DNA of 5,582 nt from Shimia sp041624275. Lineage in GTDB: Bacteria; Pseudomonadota; Alphaproteobacteria; Rhodobacterales; Rhodobacteraceae. Where the stretch lies: NCBI RefSeq assembly GCF_041624275.1, contig NZ_JBFJVE010000191.1, positions 1-5,582 on the forward strand, read 5' to 3'. Below the pieces are notes generated by a model. It worked only from the letters and a program-made list of their open reading frames with translations. It was not told the origin of the DNA and made no database searches. This document shows, one piece after another, positions 1 through 4,610 of the stretch (its first letter is position 1; every line of letters begins with the position of its first letter). The position numbers were made by a program, and so were the translations under genes.

Positions 1-296
1 AGAGGCAATGTCCTCGCATAGGTAGTTCACCAATCCATTCCCGCGCGGAGTCCAGGCCGCAGGCCGCCGCGCATCATGCCAGAGGCATGTCTTCGACATG
101 ACGGGCCGGCCGACCGGCACGTCGATTTGGCAAGCGCATGCACTCCATTTCGAAGATGTACGGAGCTTGGCTGGGATAAACTGCGAGACATTAAGGTTGG
201 ATCGACGTACCCCGGCCCGCCGATGCGCGGCGGCCTGCGGCCTGGATTCCGCGCGGGTGATTTGATCGGGCAACTTCAGATGTGAGGGCTCGGAAC
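1..296. other. Non-coding region downstream of leuA, rich in repeats
   Basis: No convincing gene is present. The only open frame of note (76-285, plus) lies across the palindrome at 40-257, has no ribosome binding site and an unnatural composition. Besides the palindrome, the segment at 1-19 (AGAGGCAATGTCCTCGCAT) recurs almost unchanged at 81-99 (AGAGGCATGTCTTCGACAT), matching at about 17 of 20 aligned columns. Two small perfect hairpins overlap at 75-100: CATGCC/GGCATG (75-80 with 84-89) and CATGTC/GACATG (86-91 with 95-100). The window edge at position 1 hides whatever gene lies further left. Confidence 0.6.
40..257. repeat. 218-bp imperfect palindrome with 36-bp near-perfect arms
   Basis: Positions 40-75 are the reverse complement of 222-257 with one mismatch in 36. 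Complementarity continues inward after an asymmetric gap: 102-109 pairs with 212-219 and 119-126 pairs with 201-208, each 8 bp perfect. The left arm carries about 26 extra bases (76-101) containing two small CATG hairpins that the right arm lacks. The outer arms are very GC-rich (GCGCGGCGGCCTGCGGCC core), while the centre (about 127-200) is less so and does not pair well. No target-site duplication is evident next to either end. It could be a miniature inverted-repeat element with decayed flanks, an intergenic palindromic repeat family, or a structured transcript end. Which of these it is cannot be decided from one copy. Confidence 0.75.
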
Positions 297-326
297 AAAA
301 AAGGCCGCCCCTCGGGGCGACCCTTT
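297..326 (-). terminator. Rho-independent terminator of leuA
   Basis: Read on the minus strand, a GC-rich stem with one internal mismatch (303-311 with 314-322) and a tight loop around 311-314 is followed at once by six T (302-297). It begins 23 bases after the leuA stop codon. The A-run on one side and AAAGGG on the other extend the pairing. Position and orientation fit leuA ending its own transcript here. Confidence 0.9.
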
Positions 327-348
327 GAAACTTCCCGCACCGATCCCT

Positions 349-1923
349 TCAGTGCACATCCTTATAGGAGATCTCCCGCGCGTCGGCGCCCTCTCCCATC
401 TTGTCGCGGCGCACCAAGAGGCGGTTCAGCGCGTGGATATAGGCCTTGGCCGAGGCGACCACCGTGTCGGTGTTGGCCGACTGGCCGGTGGCGATGTTGC
501 CGCCCTCTTCCAGCCGCACCGAGACCGTGGCCTGGGCGTCGGTGCCCTCGGTCACCGCATGTACCTGGTAAAGCTGCAGATGCGCGGCGTTGGGGTGCAA
601 TTCGCGGATCGCCTTGAAGGTGGCGTCGACCGGCCCGTCGCCAAAGCTGGTGGCCTGAACGTCGGCGCCGTCGATCTCCATCTCGACGGTGGCCTCGGCC
701 TGGCCGCCGGTGCCGCAGGTCACCTTCATCGAGACCAGCTTGAGCGCGTCGTTGGCGTCATCCTCGCCGGTGCGCATCAGGGCGATGATGTCGTCGTCGA
801 AGACCTCTTTCTTGCGGTCGGCCAGATCCTTGAAGCGCACGAAGACGTCCTTCAGCTGGTTGGGGCCGAGCTCAAAGCCAAGGGTCTTCAGCTTGTCGTT
901 CAGCGCCGCCCGGCCCGAGTGTTTGCCAAGAGGCAGCGAGGTGCCGGCGAGGCCGACGTCCTCGGGGCGCATGATCTCGAAGGTTTCCTTGTTCTTCAGC
1001 ATGCCGTCCTGGTGGATGCCGCTTTCATGGGCAAAGGCGTTCTTGCCGACGATGGCCTTGTTGAACTGCACCGGAAAGCCCGAGACGGTGGCGACGCGGC
1101 GCGAGATGGCCATCAGCTTGGTGCTGTCGATGCGGGTGCGCCAGGGCATGATGTCATTGCGCACCTTGAGCGCCATCACCACCTCTTCCAGCGCCGTGTT
1201 GCCGGCGCGTTCACCGAGGCCGTTGATGGTGCATTCGATCTGGCGCGCGCCACCGGCGACGGCGGCAAGGCTGTTGGCGGTCGCCATGCCAAGGTCATTG
1301 TGGCAATGGGTGGCAAAGATCACCTCGTCGGCGCCGGGCACGGTCTCGATCAGATTGCGGATCAGGTCGGCGCTTTCGACAGGCGCGGTATAGCCGACGG
1401 TGTCGGGGATGTTGATGGTGCTGGCGCCGGCCTTGATGGCGATCTCGACCACGCGGCAGAGATAGTCCCATTCGGTGCGGGTGGCATCCATCGGCGACCA
1501 CTGCACGTTGTCGCACAGGTTGCGGGCGTGGGTCACGGTCTCGTGGATCTTGTCGGCCATCTCATCCATGCTGAGGTTGGGGATGGCGCGGTGCAGTTCC
1601 GAGGTGCCGATAAAGGTGTGGATGCGGTTCTGGCGCGCGTGTTTCACCGCCTCCCAGCAGCGGTCGATATCGGCGAAATTGGCGCGGGCCAGGCCGCAGA
1701 TGCGGCTGTTTTTCGAGCGTTTCGCGATCTCGGACACCGCCTTGAAGTCGCCTTCGGAGGCGATCGGGAAGCCGGCCTCGATGATGTCGACGCCCATCTC
1801 GTCGAGCATCTCGGCAATCTCGAGTTTCTCGTCATGGGTCATGGTGGCGCCGGGGCTCTGCTCGCCGTCGCGCAATGTCGTGTCAAAGATCAAGACGCGG
1901 TCTTGTTTTGCAGGTTCGGTCAT
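349..1923 (-). CDS. leuA: 2-isopropylmalate synthase
   Basis: It condenses acetyl-CoA with 2-oxoisovalerate to give 2-isopropylmalate, the committed step of leucine synthesis in the cytoplasm. The 524-residue length matches bacterial type 1 LeuA. The HMGL-like TIM barrel occupies about residues 9-275. It opens with FDTTLRDGEQSPG (13-25, with Arg18 and the metal ligand Asp19), carries the metal-binding HCHND (206-210) and continues with GLGERAGN (235-242). The linker region holds AHESGIHQDG (298-307) and LGKHSGR (332-338). The C-terminal LeuA regulatory domain (about 395-505), which binds leucine for feedback inhibition, includes GDGPVDA (428-434). The ATG start gives the expected N-terminus; the ribosome site is weak (GTGAGA, about 9 bases upstream). 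A leucine leader lies upstream and a terminator directly downstream, so the gene appears monocistronic, with leuCDB elsewhere. All key motifs are intact. Confidence 0.98.
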   Translation of the reverse strand: MTEPAKQDRVLIFDTTLRDGEQSPGATMTHDEKLEIAEMLDEMGVDIIEAGFPIASEGDFKAVSEIAKRSKNSRICGLARANFADIDRCWEAVKHARQNRIHTFIGTSELHRAIPNLSMDEMADKIHETVTHARNLCDNVQWSPMDATRTEWDYLCRVVEIAIKAGASTINIPDTVGYTAPVESADLIRNLIETVPGADEVIFATHCHNDLGMATANSLAAVAGGARQIECTINGLGERAGNTALEEVVMALKVRNDIMPWRTRIDSTKLMAISRRVATVSGFPVQFNKAIVGKNAFAHESGIHQDGMLKNKETFEIMRPEDVGLAGTSLPLGKHSGRAALNDKLKTLGFELGPNQLKDVFVRFKDLADRKKEVFDDDIIALMRTGEDDANDALKLVSMKVTCGTGGQAEATVEMEIDGADVQATSFGDGPVDATFKAIRELHPNAAHLQLYQVHAVTEGTDAQATVSVRLEEGGNIATGQSANTDTVVASAKAYIHALNRLLVRRDKMGEGADAREISYKDVH

Positions 1924-1942
1924 TTGGAATGTCTCACTATGT

Positions 1943-2023
1943 CTTCTGAAGCCTAGGCGCGAATCGGCGTCCTCTGAGCGGTCGCGCCAGACAACGGCAC
2001 GCTCAGAGGCGGGCTAGGAGAAG
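1943..2023 (-). promoter_or_regulatory. Competing RNA stems of the leuA leader (attenuator or translational switch)
   Basis: Three pairings can be seen in the minus-strand transcript. Stem A is a perfect 10 bp: CCTCTGAGCG (2009-2000, containing the leader stop codon) with CGCTCAGAGG (1980-1971), loop 19 bases. Stem B is a perfect 7 bp: GGCGCGA (1988-1982, inside the loop of A) with TCGCGCC (1962-1956). A and B interleave, so they exclude each other or form a pseudoknot. Stem P1 pairs the leucine codons themselves, CTTCTCCTAG (2023-2014), with CTAGG (1956-1952) and AGAAG (1947-1943) across a 4-base bulge, enclosing A. No T-run follows any stem. The switch may therefore act on leuA translation or through Rho rather than by a classical terminator. 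A ribosome stalled on the leucine codons would block P1 and the 5' arm of A, leaving B free. The pairings are read directly; the mechanism is inferred. Confidence 0.65.
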
Positions 2024-2089
2024 CAGGCCGGCCGGAATCGCGGCGCGGATGCGCTGTGCGGGTGCTGCGATATGGGCCTGGGTCATCAT
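2003..2089 (-). CDS. Leucine leader peptide of leuA (28 aa)
   Basis: This short frame begins with a double ATG (2087-2089 and 2084-2086) and ends at TGA (2003-2005), 79 bases before leuA. The peptide starts MMTQAHIAAP and ends AGLLLLARL. Residues 22-25 are four leucines encoded by CTG, CTT, CTC and CTA, one of each CTN codon, and the last residue is a fifth leucine (CTC). A leucine-codon run just before a stop codon that lies inside an RNA hairpin arm, directly upstream of the first leucine-synthesis gene, is the hallmark of a ribosome-mediated attenuator. The peptide itself probably has no function beyond being translated. No Shine-Dalgarno sequence precedes it, and the predicted transcript start is only a few bases upstream. 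Such leaders are known for amino-acid operons in proteobacteria; this copy is inferred from sequence alone. Confidence 0.85.
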   Translation of the reverse strand: MMTQAHIAAPAQRIRAAIPAGLLLLARL

Positions 2090-2097
2090 GGCTGCGA

Positions 2098-2125
2098 TTT
2101 ATACATGCACCCAAGGAAATGAAAA
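2098..2125 (-). promoter_or_regulatory. Predicted sigma-70 promoter of the leuA leader transcript
   Basis: On the minus strand, a -35 box TTTTCA (2125-2120, 4 of 6 to TTGACA) and a -10 box TATAAA (2103-2098, 5 of 6 to TATAAT) are separated by 16 bases. Transcription would start at about 2090-2093, only 1-4 bases before the first ATG of the leader peptide. The -35 box begins 30 bases past the stop codon of the upstream ClpP-like gene. No operator was recognised. Confidence 0.65.
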
Positions 2126-2154
2126 GCCCCTTCTGCCGCCCTGCCCGGCCTGCG

Positions 2155-2958
2155 TCAGGGCTCTGTCAGGATGCCGGCGGCCTGCAAAACCGCGCGTTCG
2201 GGAAACCACATCTGGTCATGCGGCTGGCGGAACATCCGCGCGACAAAGGCCGCGTCGACCCCGCGCGCCAGAAAGGTGGCGCGGTCGCGGGCCTCTTCTT
2301 CGCCTGCGTCGGCAAAGCCCAGCCGGCCCCGGTTGCTGTAGCCGTGAAAGCCAAGGCGCCCGCCGGGGCCGAGGCTGCGCCGGCTGCCGGCGATGAACAG
2401 CAGGGTGCAGGCCGAGGCGCAGGTGTCGGCGACGCGGGTGTCCATGGCGTTGTCGCGGATCAGCCGGGCGATGGCACGGGCGGCATAAACACGCCCCCCG
2501 TCGCTGGCCAGCACCACGGTGCCAAGCTCGGGGCGGGCGGCGAGCGCCGCCTTGAAGCCTTCGAACATCTCGAAGCCGACTGGGCCCGCAAGAAGGATGT
2601 GATCGGGCGCCACCGTGACCCCGCTCGGCCCCGGTTCGGGCAGCACCATCGGCGCCAGATTGTCGCGCGAGATACGGTCGAGCTGCGGCAGGACAAAGAC
2701 CGGCAGGGTCGTCAGGATCGCGGCGACCGCCGCCACCGTCACCAGAAAATCGGGGGTGTCGCGCTGGTGGCGGCGCAGCGCCCGCCAACTGCCGACGACC
2801 TGCCAGAGGTACAGCGCCGCATCCAGCCACAGGGCGGCGATGCCGCCGGCCCAGGCAATCGCCAGCCGCAGCCCGAGCAGGGTGAACAGCAGCGTCACCC
2901 CGAGCCCGACCCGGCCGCGCCAATGCGCCAGAGGAAACCCGAGAACCCGTTTGAACAT
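2155..2958 (-). CDS. Membrane-anchored protein with a ClpP-like domain (COG3904-like)
   Basis: The 267-residue product has three likely membrane helices (about 17-36, 39-57 and 71-91). The loop between helices 2 and 3 is strongly basic (RALRRHQRD, 59-67), which by the positive-inside rule places it in the cytoplasm and the C-terminal domain (about 113-267) in the periplasm. That domain resembles the ClpP/crotonase fold: LASDGGRVYAARAIARLI (150-167), then CASAC (180-184) with Ser182 where ClpP has its catalytic serine, then LGFHGY (202-207) with His205 where ClpP has its histidine. The Ser-to-His spacing of 23 is close to that of ClpP. The third catalytic residue could not be assigned. Cys180 and Cys184 could form a disulfide in the periplasm. 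An in-frame TGA seven codons before the ATG fixes the start region; the ribosome site is poor. The substrate and role are unknown. It lies 92 bp after the MORN gene on the same strand, possibly in one transcript. Confidence 0.8.
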   Translation of the reverse strand: MFKRVLGFPLAHWRGRVGLGVTLLFTLLGLRLAIAWAGGIAALWLDAALYLWQVVGSWRALRRHQRDTPDFLVTVAAVAAILTTLPVFVLPQLDRISRDNLAPMVLPEPGPSGVTVAPDHILLAGPVGFEMFEGFKAALAARPELGTVVLASDGGRVYAARAIARLIRDNAMDTRVADTCASACTLLFIAGSRRSLGPGGRLGFHGYSNRGRLGFADAGEEEARDRATFLARGVDAAFVARMFRQPHDQMWFPERAVLQAAGILTEP

Positions 2959-2984
2959 GCGCCAGCCTAGGCCGGATCACCCGG

Positions 2985-3006
2985 CCGGGCCAGCGCCTTG
3001 GCCCGG
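2985..3006. other. GC-rich hairpin between the MORN and ClpP-like genes
   Basis: CCGGGCCA (2985-2992) pairs perfectly with TGGCCCGG (2999-3006) around a 6-base loop. No T-run follows on either strand, so it is not a standard terminator. It lies in the 92-bp gap after the MORN stop codon and could stabilise the MORN message, weaken read-through into the ClpP-like gene, or be a chance product of high GC content. Confidence 0.4.
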
Positions 3007-3050
3007 TGCCGCCCGGTGCGGCGCGGGCGATCTGGTCAGACGCCCGCCGC

Positions 3051-4454
3051 TCAGCCGTCGGAAGACAGGATGCCGTCGGCCCAGCGGCCGGTGCTTTCCT
3101 CGCCGGTGGCATAGCGCATGGTGCCCTCGCCCTGACGTTTGCCGGCCTTGAACATGCCTTCGTAGACATCGCCGTTGGCATAAGACGCGACGCCCTTGCC
3201 GCTGATCTCGCCGGCCTGCCATTCACCGGCATATCTGAAGCCGTCGGGCATCACGATCTCGCCGACGCCATGGCGCTGGCCATTGGCGAACTGGCCTTCA
3301 TAGACCGTGCCGTCGGGATAGGTCGCCTTGCCCAGCCCGTGGCGCTGGCCCTCGGCCCATTCGCCCTCGTATCGGTAACCGTCGGCATAGGTCATCACGC
3401 CCCGGCCATGGTTGCGGGCATCGCGGAACTCGCCCTCGTAGACCAGCCCGTTGGCATAGGTCGCCCGGCCGGTGCCCTCGATCACGCCGTCCTTCCATTC
3501 GCCTTCGTAGACCGAGCCGTCGGGATAGGTGATGCGGCCGGTGCCATCGGCGAGATCGCGGCGGAACTGGCCGGCATAGACCGAGCCGTCGGGATAGGTC
3601 ACGCTGCCTTCGCCCTCGATATGGCCGGCAACCCAGGAGCCGACATATTCATAACCGTCGGCGCCGCGGAAGGTGCCCTGTCCGTGGCGCTTGTCGTCTT
3701 CGAAGCTGCCGTCATAGGTATCGCCGTTGGCATAGACCACCCGCCCCTGACCTTGACGCTGGCCACCGGCCAGCTCGCCTTCGTAGACATCGCCGTTGGG
3801 CTGCGTCAGCTTGCCCGAGCCTTCGATCTGACCGGCCCGCCACAGGCCCTCGTAGACCAGCCCGTCAGGCATGGTCAGCGTGCCCTGCCCGTCGCGCTCT
3901 CCGGCGGCGATCTGCCCCGAATAGGTGGCGCCATCGGGATAGGTGATGTCGCCCATGCCCTCTTTGACGCCATTGACCCAGTCGCCGCTGTAGTGATAGC
4001 CGCCGGGGCTGGTCATCTCACCCTTGCCGTGATGCATGGCGTTCTGGAAGCCGCCTTCGTAGCGCACACCGTTGGCATAGATCGCGACCCCCTTGCCGGT
4101 GATCTTGCCGTCGACCCACTCGCCCTCGTAGGTGCCGCCGTCGGAAAAGACGATCTTGCCGATACCTTCGGGTTTGCCCTTGGCAAATTCGCCCTCATAG
4201 ACCGAGCCGTTGGGAAAGCGCGCCATGCCCTGGCCCTTGATCTCGCCCTCGGACCAGTCGCCGACATATTCATAGCCATTGGGCAGCCGGTAACTGCCGG
4301 TGCCGTGCTGGAGGCCGCCTTTGAAGGTGCCTTCGTAGACGCCGCCATCATCATATTGCTTGGTCAGGACTTCCCCGTCCTGGGCCTGCGCCGGCAGGGC
4401 GAGGCTTGCAGCTGCCAGAAGACATGCAAGTGCGAGTGCCTGCGTTTTGCTCAT
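3051..4454 (-). CDS. Secreted MORN-repeat protein, 18 full repeats
   Basis: The 467-residue product begins with a Sec-type signal peptide: Lys3, a hydrophobic stretch (about 6-20) and a likely cleavage after AQA (22-24), so it should act in the periplasm or outside the cell. After a short linker the whole mature protein is MORN repeats: 18 units of exactly 23 residues with no insertion or deletion (40-453), then a partial nineteenth (454-467). The typical unit is YEGEW/F, then variable residues, G, GxG, and YPDG or YANG. MORN units form paired beta strands in an elongated solenoid; bacterial members are common but their functions are mostly unknown, so no role is assigned. The ATG is preceded by GGGGA ten bases upstream. 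A candidate promoter lies in the divergent region shared with nadE, and the ClpP-like membrane gene follows 92 bp downstream. Confidence 0.93.
   Translation of the reverse strand: MSKTQALALACLLAAASLALPAQAQDGEVLTKQYDDGGVYEGTFKGGLQHGTGSYRLPNGYEYVGDWSEGEIKGQGMARFPNGSVYEGEFAKGKPEGIGKIVFSDGGTYEGEWVDGKITGKGVAIYANGVRYEGGFQNAMHHGKGEMTSPGGYHYSGDWVNGVKEGMGDITYPDGATYSGQIAAGERDGQGTLTMPDGLVYEGLWRAGQIEGSGKLTQPNGDVYEGELAGGQRQGQGRVVYANGDTYDGSFEDDKRHGQGTFRGADGYEYVGSWVAGHIEGEGSVTYPDGSVYAGQFRRDLADGTGRITYPDGSVYEGEWKDGVIEGTGRATYANGLVYEGEFRDARNHGRGVMTYADGYRYEGEWAEGQRHGLGKATYPDGTVYEGQFANGQRHGVGEIVMPDGFRYAGEWQAGEISGKGVASYANGDVYEGMFKAGKRQGEGTMRYATGEESTGRWADGILSSDG
3096..4337 (-). repeat. 69-bp MORN coding repeats in two nine-unit blocks
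   Basis: Eighteen 69-bp units encode the MORN array. Units alternate between a tryptophan type (W at position 5, usually followed by an xGxIxG pattern) and a phenylalanine type (F, I or L at position 5, often xRHG). The alternation breaks only between units 9 and 10, where two F-type units adjoin. Aligning units 1-9 (3717-4337) with units 10-18 (3096-3716) restores every W-to-W match and gives 103 identities in 207 residues by hand count. Shared unit-specific marks include GYEYVG at units 1/2 and 10/11, HGxGxMT at 5 and 14, MPDG at 7 and 16, and NGDV at 8 and 17. This indicates an old duplication of a 621-bp block. Confidence 0.8.
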
Positions 4455-4505
4455 GTTTTTTCAATCCCCACGGGTCGTCCCCAGCCTGTTCTTCGGCTTG
4501 GCAAA

Positions 4506-4534
4506 ATCCTAAAGCAGCGCCAGACCCGGGGCAA
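4506..4534 (-). promoter_or_regulatory. Candidate promoter of the MORN gene
   Basis: On the minus strand, TTGCCC (4534-4529) and TAGGAT (4511-4506) are spaced by 17 bases. Each matches the sigma-70 consensus at 4 of 6 positions. It would give an untranslated leader of about 45 bases before the ATG at 4454. Confidence 0.4.
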
Positions 4535-4547
4535 CGCCTTTTGGCGA

Positions 4548-4580
4548 TTGCGCTTTCCCTCGGGCGCGCTTCTGCTAAAT
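4548..4580 (+). promoter_or_regulatory. Weak candidate promoter of nadE
   Basis: CTAAAT (4575-4580) resembles the alphaproteobacterial -10 form CTATAT. The best -35-like sequence, TTGCGC (4548-4553), is 21 bases away, longer than the usual 16-18; counting the -10 box as TGCTAA shortens the gap to 19. The call is tentative. Confidence 0.25.
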
Positions 4581-4599
4581 CTGCCGGTGAGGAAGTGAC

Positions 4600-4605
4600 A
4601 GGAGG
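4600..4605 (+). promoter_or_regulatory. Strong ribosome binding site of nadE
   Basis: AGGAGG lies 5 bases before the ATG at 4611. It decides for this start over the downstream in-frame ATG (codon 9), and an in-frame TGA at 4596-4598 rules out any start further upstream. Confidence 0.9.
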
Positions 4606-4610
4606 CTGGC

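Larger units (their letters stand above)
4455..4610. promoter_or_regulatory. Divergent promoter region between the MORN gene and nadE
   Basis: These 156 bases separate two genes transcribed away from each other, so both promoters should lie here. A small hairpin CGCC-TTTT-GGCG (4535-4546) sits between the candidate promoters and could be an operator, but it is short. No known regulator site was recognised. Confidence 0.7.

Noticed and set aside
1..60. Possible tRNA fragment at the left edge
   Set aside because: There is no TTCGAnnC T-loop sequence and no cloverleaf pairing. The GC-rich part belongs to the palindrome arm.
76..285. 69-codon plus-strand frame at the left edge
   Set aside because: It is embedded in the palindrome, lacks a ribosome site and shows no protein-like pattern.
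325..1956. 543-codon open frame on the plus strand across all of leuA
   Set aside because: It is the antisense of leuA, kept open by strong third-position GC bias. The protein is low-complexity (rich in G, A, V, D, H) and has no recognisable domain, while the minus strand encodes an intact LeuA.
2086..2106. Mini-frame MYKSQP overlapping the leader start by ATGA
   Set aside because: Its ATG lies upstream of or within the -10 box, so it would not be on the predicted transcript. It has no ribosome site.
2120..2154. Possible terminator after the ClpP-like gene
   Set aside because: The minus strand is G-rich with a short TTTT, but no stem of useful length forms before it. The sequence is better explained as the leuA -35 region.
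3096..4337. Regular 69-bp repeats as a possible CRISPR or satellite array
   Set aside because: The period equals 23 codons, there is no repeat/spacer split, and conservation follows the amino-acid pattern of MORN units.
3006..4598. 530-codon open frame on the plus strand across the MORN gene
   Set aside because: Its apparent internal repeats (AVGIG, FVDxAVG) are the mirror image of the 69-bp MORN repeats on the other strand. It lacks a ribosome site and runs through the divergent promoter region.
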